Source: Candidatus Competibacteraceae bacterium (GTDB lineage: Bacteria; Pseudomonadota; Gammaproteobacteria; Competibacterales; Competibacteraceae). From it: a stretch of DNA of 64,000 bases. Below are positions 27,167 through 37,948 of the stretch, one piece after another (the stretch's first letter is position 1; each line of letters opens with the position of its first letter). Below the pieces are notes generated by a model. That model searched no databases. It had not been told where the DNA came from and was given only the letters and a program-made list of their open reading frames with translations. Made by a program: the position numbers and the translations under genes. The stretch covers positions 496,001 to 560,000 of the forward strand of contig RXIV01000001.1 in NCBI GenBank assembly GCA_003989085.1. The letters run 5' to 3'.

Positions 27167-29065
27167 TTACCGAACCTGCAATCGCGGTAAGCCTTGCACC
27201 CGCTGATTAAATTGCGCCGCATCGACGAAACCGACTATCCGGTATTCTCGACGTTCTGTTCCCTCCGGGCCGAAAAACAGCAGCGCCGGCGGGCCGATAA
27301 TCCCAAAATGTTTTAATAAGGCTTGGTCGTCGTCATCATTCGCGGTGACATCCGCCCGCAGTACAGTCATGCCCGCCAGTGTCGCCTGCACTGCCGGGTC
27401 GGTGAATGTTTCGCGTTCCAATTCCCGGCAGCTCACGCACCAGTCCGCATAAAAATCGAGCATCACCGGTTGCCCATTAGCGGCCCGCACGGCCCGTTCC
27501 ACGTCGGCCATAGTTTTGACCGGGTGGAATAATGATTCGGTTGTCGCAGAGGCTTCGCCGGCGGCACTGGCTATCAGGCGCACTCCACGCAAGGGTTGCC
27601 ACGGATCACGCCCACCGCTGGCGACCCCAATCAGCAGCAGAATCCCGTAAATCAACAGCACCAGTCCCAACCCCTTGATAAGCGTGCGCCAGGCTGGTGC
27701 GCCATGCGCTACTGGCTGAAGCACCCCCATATAGGTCGCGGTCACAATCAACAACGTCGCCCACAGCGCCATGCTCGCCGTTGCCGGCAGGATGCGATCC
27801 AGTAGCCACAGCGCCACCGCCAGCAATAAGACGCCGAATACCGCTTTAATCCGCTCCATCCAGTGACCGGCGCGGGGCAGCCAGTGACCAGCAGATGCGC
27901 CGATCAGCAGCAGCGGCGCACCCATTCCCAGACTCAGCGCAAACAGGGCGGCTGCGCCCAGCGCGAGATCGCCGGTCACTGCAATAAATGTGAGGACGCC
28001 GATCAACGGTGGCGCAACGCAGGGGCCGACGATCAATGCCGACAGCAGCCCCATCACCGCAACCCCGACGTGATGACCACCGCGTTGCTGATTGCTCCAG
28101 TCCACCAGCCGGTTTTGCAGCGTCGCTGGCAATTGCAGTTCGTACAGGCCGAACATGGACAGCGCCAGAACCACGAACATCCCGCTGAACACCGCCAAGA
28201 CCCAGGGATTCTGAAACCAGATTTGCAGATTCTGCCCGAGCAGCGCCGCCAGTACCCCGGCAATGGTGTAAGTTGCGGCCATTGCCAGCACATAGGTTAG
28301 TGACAGCAGCAGCGCCCGCCGCCGGGTCAAAGTCGCGCCTTGACCGGCGATCAGACTCGACAGAATCGGGATCATCGGAAAGACGCAGGGGGTAAAGGCC
28401 AGTAGTAGTCCGAAGCCGAAGAAGGCGGGAATCGCCCAAAAACGCTGCTCGCCCAGCAATCGAGCTAAGCGATCCTGCTCCGGTTCGATGGACTCTGCTC
28501 TCCGGCTCGGATCAGGCGAAGTCGCATGAAGCGCTGAGGTGCTTGGGGGGCGCGGTGATTCCACCTTCACTGGCCCCGCTGCGGCTAGTGAAGGTGCATA
28601 GACCGGCAAGGCAACGGGCAAAGTCTGACTAAGCGGTGGATAGCAAACCCCAATTTCAGCGCAGCCCTGGTAGTCGGCTTTAATCCGTACCTCCTGTTCA
28701 GCAGATGGATCACGGTTCAACCGGGCTGTGATCACTGTCGCTTGATGGAACACCTGCTGCCGGCCAAAGGTGGGATCATCCTTCGGTTCACCGGGCGGAA
28801 TCTCGATGCTGGCGATGCTGACGCCCGGTCCATCAACCACGCTCAAGCGAAATTTGTCGCGGTACAGGTAATAGCCCGGCGCAATTGTCCAGCGCAGCTC
28901 CAACGTCAGTGGATCAAGCATATTGGCGATGACCTGAAAGGCCTGATCGGCGTCGAGAATCCGCTCCTGCCCGGAGTGGCTGAATCGGTCAAACAACCCG
29001 CCCGTCGCCGGTCCCGCTGCTAGAAACAGTAACAGCCAGAGCCATGCTCGCCCATGATGCTTCAT
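27167..29065 (-). CDS. dsbD: thiol:disulfide interchange protein DsbD
   Basis: Carries electrons from cytosolic thioredoxin to periplasmic DsbC/DsbE-type proteins and cytochrome maturation. 632 residues. Three redox modules are visible: the periplasmic alpha domain with the Cys pair in YQGCAEIGVCYPP, the eight-helix membrane beta domain with TPCVFPM and GPCVAPP, and the C-terminal thioredoxin-like gamma domain with YADWCVSCRE. An N-terminal signal peptide is present. The start overlaps the cutA stop (ATGA), the usual cutA-dsbD pair, which sits next to groES-groEL as in many gammaproteobacteria. Confidence 0.96.
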   Translation of the reverse strand: MKHHGRAWLWLLLFLAAGPATGGLFDRFSHSGQERILDADQAFQVIANMLDPLTLELRWTIAPGYYLYRDKFRLSVVDGPGVSIASIEIPPGEPKDDPTFGRQQVFHQATVITARLNRDPSAEQEVRIKADYQGCAEIGVCYPPLSQTLPVALPVYAPSLAAAGPVKVESPRPPSTSALHATSPDPSRRAESIEPEQDRLARLLGEQRFWAIPAFFGFGLLLAFTPCVFPMIPILSSLIAGQGATLTRRRALLLSLTYVLAMAATYTIAGVLAALLGQNLQIWFQNPWVLAVFSGMFVVLALSMFGLYELQLPATLQNRLVDWSNQQRGGHHVGVAVMGLLSALIVGPCVAPPLIGVLTFIAVTGDLALGAAALFALSLGMGAPLLLIGASAGHWLPRAGHWMERIKAVFGVLLLAVALWLLDRILPATASMALWATLLIVTATYMGVLQPVAHGAPAWRTLIKGLGLVLLIYGILLLIGVASGGRDPWQPLRGVRLIASAAGEASATTESLFHPVKTMADVERAVRAANGQPVMLDFYADWCVSCRELERETFTDPAVQATLAGMTVLRADVTANDDDDQALLKHFGIIGPPALLFFGPEGTERREYRIVGFVDAAQFNQRVQGLPRLQVR

Positions 29066-29391
29066 TCCAAAACTCCCGTATTGGCTGCAATCCAGTTCAG
29101 ATAATCCGCCGATCCGGTGTGAATCGGCAGGGCGATAATTTCCGGGAGCTGATAAGGATGCAGTTGGCGAAGCCGGGCTTGGAGTTGCGGATAAACCGCG
29201 CTGCGGGTCTTAATGATCAGCAGCAATTCGGTATCACGCTGAAGCTGGCCTTCCCAACGATAAATTGAGGTGAGGCCGGAGATAAGGTTGACGCAGGCTG
29301 CCAGCCGCTCATTAACCATCGCTTCAGCGATGCGCTCGGCGATAGCCTGATCCGGGCAACTGCAATACACCACTAGTGCTTGACTATCCAA
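29062..29391 (-). CDS. cutA: divalent-cation tolerance protein CutA
   Basis: Small trimeric cytosolic protein linked to copper tolerance; biochemical role uncertain. 109 residues with the family landmarks LVVYCSCPDQAIAERIAEAMV, ERLAACVNLISGLTSIYRWEG and ELLLIIKTR. The start is TTG at 29391, supported by AGAGGAA at good spacing. Overlaps dsbD by four bases. Confidence 0.92.
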   Translation of the reverse strand: MDSQALVVYCSCPDQAIAERIAEAMVNERLAACVNLISGLTSIYRWEGQLQRDTELLLIIKTRSAVYPQLQARLRQLHPYQLPEIIALPIHTGSADYLNWIAANTGVLE

Positions 29392-29490
29392 TAACTGATT
29401 CCTCTTGCAGTGTGGATATAGCGCCGGTTTTGACCCTGCGGTCGCGACATACGATAGACCCCGCCCCGCTATTTTTCTTCACGCTGATCC

Positions 29491-29515
29491 CTTGAAATTT
29501 GCCCATCGTCCCCTA
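29491..29515 (+). promoter_or_regulatory. candidate sigma32 heat-shock promoter of groES
   Basis: CTTGAAA (29491-29497) and CCCCTA (29510-29515) are 12 bases apart, close to the heat-shock sigma consensus. Confidence 0.5.
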
Positions 29516-29530
29516 CTTCACGGTCAACCC

Positions 29531-29558
29531 TTGACAGGGTGTTTTCGCTGACTATGAT
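29531..29558 (+). promoter_or_regulatory. sigma70 promoter of groES
   Basis: TTGACA (29531-29536) and TATGAT (29553-29558) with a 16-base spacer. The start point would fall inside the CIRCE element. Confidence 0.7.
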
Positions 29559-29584
29559 TAGCACTCACTGACGGAGAGTGCTAA
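29558..29584. promoter_or_regulatory. CIRCE operator (HrcA site)
   Basis: TTAGCACTC (29558-29566), nine bases, GAGTGCTAA (29576-29584): an exact CIRCE inverted repeat overlapping the predicted start of the groES-groEL transcript. HrcA would repress from here. Confidence 0.95.
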
Positions 29585-29646
29585 CACTACAAGCGTCAAC
29601 CTCCGGCCAAAAAAGCTAACCAGTTCACTTTAAGGAGATTTTTCTG

Positions 29647-29934
29647 ATGAGTATTCGCCCACTGCATGATCGCGTGCTGGTCAAGCGCGTTGAAGAAGAG
29701 ACCAAAAGCCCAGGCGGCATCGTCCTGCCGGGCGCGGCTGCCGAGAAGCCCTCGCGTGGCACCGTGAAGGCGGTAGGTCGTGGCAAGCTGCTGGACAATG
29801 GCGATGTGCGGCCCCTGGATGTCAAGGTCGGCGATCAAGTTCTGTTTGGCAAGTATTCGGGCAGCGAAGTCAAGGTAGACGGCGACGAGCTGATCGTGAT
29901 GCGCGAAGACGAGATCATGGCGATCATCGACTAA
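29647..29934 (+). CDS. groS: co-chaperonin GroES
   Basis: Heptameric lid of the GroEL folding chamber. 95 residues. [13 protein letters not shown] at the N-terminus, the mobile loop around [20 protein letters not shown] (18-36), and the C-terminal [13 protein letters not shown] are standard. AAGGAG precedes the ATG. Transcribed with groL from the CIRCE-controlled promoter. Confidence 0.98.
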   Translation: MSIRPLHDRVLVKRVEEETKSPGGIVLPGAAAEKPSRGTVKAVGRGKLLDNGDVRPLDVKVGDQVLFGKYSGSEVKVDGDELIVMREDEIMAIID

Positions 29935-29990
29935 ACCGCGCCGGTTCCGCTTCAAGTCCTGCACTTCCCCGCTTTTCACCCCGAATTTAG

Positions 29991-31658
<1,668 letters not shown>

Positions 31659-31687
31659 GCGTGCCCCGCTGCTGATTTCTGAATCAG

Positions 31688-31714
31688 AAAGCCCCGCTTC
31701 GGCGGGGCTTTTTT
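31688..31714 (+). terminator. terminator of groES-groEL
   Basis: AAAGCCCCGC (31688-31697), a TTCG tetraloop, GCGGGGCTTT, then more T. A very stable UUCG-capped intrinsic terminator. Confidence 0.93.
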
Positions 31715-31766
31715 GTGGCGGGTTTGTGGAATAATGCCGCTCGTCAAAATCTTGGAGACAACAAGC

Positions 31767-33293
31767 ATGAAAAAACTGGTTAGCGGGATCGTCATTATTT
31801 TAGTTCTGGCGGCGGCGGGCTTTACCGGCGCGGCCTACTGGGCGGGGATACAGGCGCAGCGCTGGTATGAGGAAGCGCTGGCCCAAGGCGCAAAGAACCC
31901 CAACATCAAATTCAGCACCGTTAGTTATCATCGCGGCCTGTTCTCATCGCAGTCCGTGACCCGCATCCAGTTCGTGATGCCAGAAGGCAGTCCTAGCACA
32001 GGCGCTGATCCGTCATTCTCAATCCGACAGGACATTTACCACGGGCCGCTGCCGTTGGCCGGACGGGGTGTTGCGGGCGTTCCGATGCAGTGGACCGGGT
32101 CGGTGGTGCGGGCGGTGCTGGAGCCGGACAGCAGCGCTTGGACCCGTGAGTTGGCTAAAGTCTACGGCAATCAACCGCCGGTGGTGGCGATCTCGAAGAT
32201 CGGCTTCGATGGCGCCAGCGATACCCATATCACCATGCCGCCACTGACCCTCAATAATGTCGATGAGGTGCAAAGTCTGAAATTCAGCGGTTTGCAGGGT
32301 CAGTTCCAGGTCGCTCCCAAAGCGACCGCCGTGCAGGGCGGCATGACCGTTGCCAGTCTGGAGGCAGTAAGCAAACCGGTAGCGGCCAGCGAAGGGCAGG
32401 CGGCGTCCAGCGCTGGGCAAGTCAACCTGCGTGATCTCAGTTTAAAGGTGAATCAGCGTCAGGGTGCGTTTGATCTGCTGTTTGGCGAATCCAGCTTCAA
32501 GATCAGTGAGTTGAGCGTCAAGGATCAAAATACCGGCATGCCATTCCTGATCAATGATTTGAGCATCAATGCTTCATTGACTCCGCAAGGTGCGCAGCAG
32601 GTCGCCGCCGAAATGTTGATCAAAGCCGGCAAAGTGACGGCGGATCAGCAGAGCGGCGAAGGCAGCTTCAAGCTGACGCTGCGCAATCTGGACGGCGCTA
32701 CCGTCGTACAATTGCAGCAGTGGCAGGAAAAGTTCGCCGCGAATCCTAACGATCCGCAGATGCTCGACGAGTTGCTGAAGCTGGTGAAAACCCTGCTGAA
32801 CGGCAAACCGGAATTTCTGATCGATAGTCAGGCCAAGCTGGCCCAAGGCGATTGGCGAGGTCAACTGACCCTGAATTTCCAGAGTTTAGGTGAGGTTAAT
32901 CCGCTGCTTGATCCCAGTGGGTTGATGAAGGCGCTGGAAAAAGGCGCAGCGGAGGTTGCCGTATCCAAGCCACTGGTTGAAGCCTTGTTGATCAACAGCG
33001 CTAAGGAAACTGCGCTGGCGCAAGCCCAAAAACAGGGCAGTGCTACCGATGACGCGACCATTCAAAGCCTGGCGGCGCAGCAGGTCGCGCAGCAGCTTCA
33101 AGGTCTGATGGCGACCGGTTTCGTTAAGCTGGACGGGGATACTTATAAATCCACGGCCAAGTTTGAAAACGGCAAGCTGTCAGTGAACGGTCAGGATATT
33201 CCGCTCACGGCGGGCACTGCCGACAGCGCTACCGATGAAGAAACGCCGCCGGAAGAACCGGATGCCGCCGAGGAACCGGCGCCGCACCAGTAG
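31767..33293 (+). CDS. YdgA-family (DUF945) membrane-anchored protein
   Basis: 508 residues from ATG 31767 (GGAG upstream). One N-terminal hydrophobic helix (LVSGIVIILVLAAAGFTGAAYW) anchors or exports it. FSTVSYHRGLFSSQSVTRI is the DUF945 landmark, and the body is a long beta-rich periplasmic part. The tail is acidic and Pro-rich (EETPPEEPDAAEEPAP). The E. coli relative YdgA has no firm function; involvement in surface or motility phenotypes has been suggested for some homologues. Stands alone after the groEL terminator. Confidence 0.85.
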   Translation: MKKLVSGIVIILVLAAAGFTGAAYWAGIQAQRWYEEALAQGAKNPNIKFSTVSYHRGLFSSQSVTRIQFVMPEGSPSTGADPSFSIRQDIYHGPLPLAGRGVAGVPMQWTGSVVRAVLEPDSSAWTRELAKVYGNQPPVVAISKIGFDGASDTHITMPPLTLNNVDEVQSLKFSGLQGQFQVAPKATAVQGGMTVASLEAVSKPVAASEGQAASSAGQVNLRDLSLKVNQRQGAFDLLFGESSFKISELSVKDQNTGMPFLINDLSINASLTPQGAQQVAAEMLIKAGKVTADQQSGEGSFKLTLRNLDGATVVQLQQWQEKFAANPNDPQMLDELLKLVKTLLNGKPEFLIDSQAKLAQGDWRGQLTLNFQSLGEVNPLLDPSGLMKALEKGAAEVAVSKPLVEALLINSAKETALAQAQKQGSATDDATIQSLAAQQVAQQLQGLMATGFVKLDGDTYKSTAKFENGKLSVNGQDIPLTAGTADSATDEETPPEEPDAAEEPAPHQ

Positions 33294-33376
33294 CCACCCA
33301 GTCGGACCAACCCGGTCTTCCGCCGTTGCAATGATGGTATTGACCGGGTAGCGCCGAAATGTGGGAATTATTGTGA

Positions 33377-33413
33377 ATAGTCTACGGCTATCGCTGTATT
33401 TGAATGATTCAAT
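33377..33413. promoter_or_regulatory. OxyR-like binding site upstream of the peroxiredoxin gene
   Basis: ATAG-N7-CTAT-N7-TTTG-N7-CAAT follows the OxyR architecture of four tetramer contacts with exact seven-base spacing. The first two half-elements are perfect, the last two degenerate. It ends 84 bases before the peroxiredoxin start. Confidence 0.5.
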
Positions 33414-33496
33414 TTCCACAATGAATCCGCACCGTCTAAGCTTCACCCCATGCAGTTCAATCGGGTTTCTGACCCACCCACTGAGGAGATAGACCC

Positions 33497-34096
33497 ATGA
33501 GCGTTCTGGTGACCCAATCGGCCCCTGATTTCACCGCTGCCGCCGTCCTGCCGGATGGTTCGATTAAAGAGAACTTCACGCTGTCCGATCTGCGCGGCAA
33601 GTATGTGGTGCTGTTCTTCTACCCGCTGGACTTCACTTTTGTTTGCCCGTCGGAAATCATCGCCCACGATCACCGTGTCTCCAAGTTCAAGGAGCTGGGT
33701 GTGGAAGTGGTCGGCGTCTCCATTGACTCGCAGTTCTCCCACTTTGCCTGGCGGGAAACGCCGGTGGAGAAGGGCGGTATTGGCCGGGTCAGCTTCCCGC
33801 TGGTGGCGGATGTCAAGCATGAAATCACCAAGGCCTACGGCATTGAACATCCGGCGGGCGTCGCGCTGCGCGGCTCTTTCCTGATCGACAAAGCCGGCGT
33901 GGTCCAGGCGCAGATCGTCAACAACCTGCCGCTGGGCCGGGAAGTGGACGAAATGATCCGCTTGGTCGAGGCTCTGCAATTCACTGAGCAATATGGCGAA
34001 GTGTGTCCGGCTGGCTGGCGCAAGGGCCAGAAGGGCATGAAGCCCACCGCTGAGGGCGTCGCTTCGTACCTGGCGGAAAATTCCGCTGCGCTGTAA
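33497..34096 (+). CDS. typical 2-Cys peroxiredoxin (AhpC/Prx1 type)
   Basis: Reduces hydrogen peroxide and organic peroxides in the cytosol. 199 residues. The peroxidatic Cys is in PLDFTFVCPSE (about 51) and the resolving Cys in GEVCPAGW (about 172). The GGIG segment is present, but the C-terminal YF helix is replaced by a short Tyr-Leu tail, which would favour resistance to over-oxidation. GAGG lies upstream. The next gene is trxB, which suggests that thioredoxin is its reductant. Confidence 0.95.
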   Translation: MSVLVTQSAPDFTAAAVLPDGSIKENFTLSDLRGKYVVLFFYPLDFTFVCPSEIIAHDHRVSKFKELGVEVVGVSIDSQFSHFAWRETPVEKGGIGRVSFPLVADVKHEITKAYGIEHPAGVALRGSFLIDKAGVVQAQIVNNLPLGREVDEMIRLVEALQFTEQYGEVCPAGWRKGQKGMKPTAEGVASYLAENSAAL

Positions 34097-34107
34097 GTCT
34101 TAACTCC

Positions 34108-34137
34108 CACGCCCCGCCTGTTTTCAGGCGAGGCGTG
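34108..34137 (+). terminator. hairpin after the peroxiredoxin gene
   Basis: CACGCCCCGCCTG (34108-34120) pairs with CAGGCGAGGCGTG (34125-34137) with one mismatch. The following T-run is weak (TTGAC), so it may be a stabilising hairpin rather than a full terminator. Confidence 0.5.
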
Positions 34138-34141
34138 TTGA

Positions 34142-35188
<1,047 letters not shown>

Positions 35189-35193
35189 CTACG

Positions 35194-35724
35194 CTACGGG
35201 GTCGCGTCCGACCCGAGGCGATCCAGAATCTGCTGAATAATGGCGCGCAGGGTCTGACCGTCGCTGGCGACGATCAGATCAGCGATCTCCCGATAAAGCG
35301 GATCGCGCTGTGCAAATAATTGCGCCAGCCGCGAGCGGGGGTCAGCCGTTCGTAACAGGGGGCGGTTGTCGTCGCCTCGGGTGCGGCGGAGTTGCTCATC
35401 TACTGACGCACACAGATAAATCACGAAACCTCGCCCGGCCAGACAGCGGCGGTTATCCGGATCCAGCACCGCGCCGCCGCCGGTGGCGAGCACCAGGGTC
35501 GGACGCTGGGTTAGTTCCGCGATTATGGCTTTTTCACGGGCGCGAAAACCGGCTTCGCCTTCCATCTCGAAAATCAGTGGAATGCTGGCGCCGGCGCGTT
35601 GCTCGATCAGCCCGTCGCTGTCGAGAAAATCCCGCCGCAAGGTTTCCGCCAGTCGACGACCAACGGTGCTTTTGCCGGCGCCCATCGGGCCGACCAGAAA
35701 AATACTGGGAATAGCGCTGAACAC
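35194..35724 (-). CDS. aroK: shikimate kinase
   Basis: Phosphorylates shikimate in aromatic amino acid synthesis. 176 residues with Walker A GPMGAGKST (12-20), the substrate-binding DSDG, GGGAVL and the lid Arg in DNRPLLR. It starts with GTG. In most relatives aroK is followed by aroB; here it is separated from it and lies beside trxB. Named aroK by family; aroL is not excluded. Confidence 0.92.
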   Translation of the reverse strand: MFSAIPSIFLVGPMGAGKSTVGRRLAETLRRDFLDSDGLIEQRAGASIPLIFEMEGEAGFRAREKAIIAELTQRPTLVLATGGGAVLDPDNRRCLAGRGFVIYLCASVDEQLRRTRGDDNRPLLRTADPRSRLAQLFAQRDPLYREIADLIVASDGQTLRAIIQQILDRLGSDATP

Positions 35725-35754
35725 GACCCGTTGTCCCCGTTTAATCGCCTGTTT

Positions 35755-36363
35755 TCACGATGCCGCTTTGCGCAACACAATCTGCCGAAACCAGCCGCCG
35801 GCCATCGCCGGTTGATCCAGGATCATTTCGAGCGTGGGCGTCTGCGCCAGCACTGCTTCAAACTCGACATCAGTGCGTGTCGCCAGCATCCCTAGCAGCG
35901 GGCTGATCCACCGCCGCAGCGGCGCACGCTGGCCGGGTCGCAGAAACTTGTCAAGAATCAGCACCCGTCCGCCGGGTCGCAACACCCGCGCCGCCTCCGC
36001 CAGCACCTGCCGCGGGTGTGGCGTCACCGCCAGAATTAGATGCAGCACCACTGTGTCAAAAGCCCTGTCATCATAAGGCAGGCAACGGGCGTCGCCCTGA
36101 TCCAGATGTATCGCCATACCCGCAGCGGCTGCCCGGCGGCGGGCGCGGGTCAGCATCGCTAGCGTCAGATCAATGCCGGTGTAATGGGGTCCGGGGGGAA
36201 GCAGCGGAATATCCAGCCCGCTGCCAATGCCGACTAACAGTGCGTCAAGAGGTGGTTCCTCATTCAACAACGCTAGGCTGCGCCGCCGCGCCGCATCGGT
36301 AAAGGGCGCGACCAGCGCGTCATAAATCGGTGCGAACAAGGTATAGCCGTAGCGCAGCGTCAC
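35755..36363 (-). CDS. class I SAM-dependent methyltransferase
   Basis: 202 residues with a Rossmann methyltransferase fold: motif I region LLVGIGSGLDIPLLP (about 43-57), LDQGDARCLPYDDRAFDTVVLHLIL, and the post-motif III block LRPGGRVLILDKF. The N-terminal YDALVAPFTDAARRRSLALL recalls UbiE/phospholipid N-methyltransferases, but substrate identity cannot be read. It lies between apaG and aroK on the same strand with short gaps, possibly as one transcript. Confidence 0.82.
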   Translation of the reverse strand: MTLRYGYTLFAPIYDALVAPFTDAARRRSLALLNEEPPLDALLVGIGSGLDIPLLPPGPHYTGIDLTLAMLTRARRRAAAAGMAIHLDQGDARCLPYDDRAFDTVVLHLILAVTPHPRQVLAEAARVLRPGGRVLILDKFLRPGQRAPLRRWISPLLGMLATRTDVEFEAVLAQTPTLEMILDQPAMAGGWFRQIVLRKAAS

Positions 36364-36375
36364 GGCGCTTTCCCC

Positions 36376-36762
36376 TCAGTGCAGGGTGCGGGGGATGGAC
36401 AATACAAACGGCGGGATGTCGGCGTCGAAACTTATCCCATCATCGGCCAACATCCGGTAGCTGCCAGTCATGCTGCCGACCGAGGTCTCCAGAATCGCGC
36501 CGCTGGTGTACTGAAATCCTTCACCGGGGCGCAAATAGGGTTGTTCGCCGACGACGCCGTCGCCCCGCACTTCTTCAACCTTGCCGTTGGCGTCAGTAAT
36601 CAGCCAGTGACGGCTGAGCAGCTTGGCGGGAATGGTGCCTTGGTTCTGGATCACGATGGTGTAGGCGAAGACATAACGATCCTGATCCGGATTGGACTGC
36701 TGTTCCAGATAGAAGGCCCGTGCTGCGACCTGGATGCTGTAGTGGGTTTTTTTCTTTGCCAT
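36376..36762 (-). CDS. apaG: ApaG protein
   Basis: 128-residue fibronectin III-like protein (Co2+/Mg2+ efflux-associated in older naming; true role unclear). Family landmarks [45 protein letters not shown] and MTGSYRML are all present. In many gammaproteobacteria apaG sits with ksgA and apaH; neither is here. Confidence 0.95.
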   Translation of the reverse strand: MAKKKTHYSIQVAARAFYLEQQSNPDQDRYVFAYTIVIQNQGTIPAKLLSRHWLITDANGKVEEVRGDGVVGEQPYLRPGEGFQYTSGAILETSVGSMTGSYRMLADDGISFDADIPPFVLSIPRTLH

Positions 36763-36859
36763 AGCTCATTAGATTCCGCAAAGTGGCGGTGAATTCAAAA
36801 TATCAGGACTCAGACGACAGAGACGGTTGTGGTGGTGAACCGGAAACCGCATTCAGCAC

Positions 36860-37948
36860 CTATAAAACGCCTTTTGGATAGGACCCAAGCACCCGGAACA
36901 GACTGGCCTGTTCGCGCAATTCAGCCAGCGCATTAGCTACTGGTTGATCCTGAGCGTGGCCATCTAGATCGATAAAAAAGACATAGTCCCACATTCCACG
37001 CCGCGATGGCCGCGATTCAATCCGGGTCATGCTGACATTATTCCGGGCCAATGGCTCCAGCAATTTGAACAAGGCTCCAGATCGGTTCAATGAAGCCACC
37101 AGCAGTGCGGTTTTATCATCGCCAGAAGGTGCAATGGGTTGAGCGCCGATGATCAAAAACCGGGTGGTGTTGTTCGGCTCATCCTCGATATTACGCACCA
37201 GGATCGGCACTTGATAAATATCAGCGGCGCCCTGTCCGGCAATCGCTGCCGCATCATTGGCTTCATTCCCCACCCGCAACGCCGCTTCACCATTACTGCT
37301 GACCTCAATCTGCTCCACTCGCGGCAGATTGGCGTCCAGCCATTCCCGGCATTGCGCCAGCGATTGCCGATGCGAGTAAATGCGGCGAATAGCGGTTAAT
37401 TCAGCTGTGTGGGTCAGTAGGTGATGGTTGATCCGCATTTGCACTTCGCCACAAATCCGTAGCGGCGATTGCAAAAACATATCCAAGGTGTGATTAACCA
37501 CGCCTTCGGTGGAGTTTTCGACGGGCACTACCCCGTAATCGGCGGAACCGGCTTCTACTTCACGGAATACTTCATCAATCGCCCGTAGGGGAATGCTACG
37601 AATGGACTTGCCAAAATGCTTAAGCGCGGCTGCTTGCGTGAAAGTCCCTTCCGGGCCGAGAAAAGCGATTTTCAGCGGTTCTTCCAACGCCAGACAGGCC
37701 GACATAATTTCCCGAAATAATCGGGCCATTTCCTCGCTGCTCAATGGCCCCTGGTTGGCCTCGATCACCCGTCGCAACACCTGCGCCTCGCGTTCCGGGC
37801 GGTAGAAATTGCCGGTCGCCCCGGCAGCTTGCTTGATCGCGCCCACCTGTTGCGCACACCGCGCCCGCTCGGAAATCAGCGTTTGCAACTGCCGGTCCAG
37901 TGCGTCGATCTGCTCGCGTAGCGCTTGCAGGCGATCCGCCTCGCTCAT
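36860..37948 (-). CDS. pheA: bifunctional chorismate mutase / prephenate dehydratase
   Basis: Two steps from chorismate to phenylpyruvate. 362 residues: AroQ chorismate mutase helices (1-90, with [12 protein letters not shown] and [10 protein letters not shown]), the prephenate dehydratase domain (about 93-275, with [13 protein letters not shown] and the catalytic NNTTRF), and an ACT domain (about 285-362, [24 protein letters not shown]) for phenylalanine feedback. Its ATG overlaps the gyrA stop by four bases. In Pseudomonas serC lies between gyrA and pheA; here it is absent. Confidence 0.97.
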   Translation of the reverse strand: MSEADRLQALREQIDALDRQLQTLISERARCAQQVGAIKQAAGATGNFYRPEREAQVLRRVIEANQGPLSSEEMARLFREIMSACLALEEPLKIAFLGPEGTFTQAAALKHFGKSIRSIPLRAIDEVFREVEAGSADYGVVPVENSTEGVVNHTLDMFLQSPLRICGEVQMRINHHLLTHTAELTAIRRIYSHRQSLAQCREWLDANLPRVEQIEVSSNGEAALRVGNEANDAAAIAGQGAADIYQVPILVRNIEDEPNNTTRFLIIGAQPIAPSGDDKTALLVASLNRSGALFKLLEPLARNNVSMTRIESRPSRRGMWDYVFFIDLDGHAQDQPVANALAELREQASLFRVLGSYPKGVL

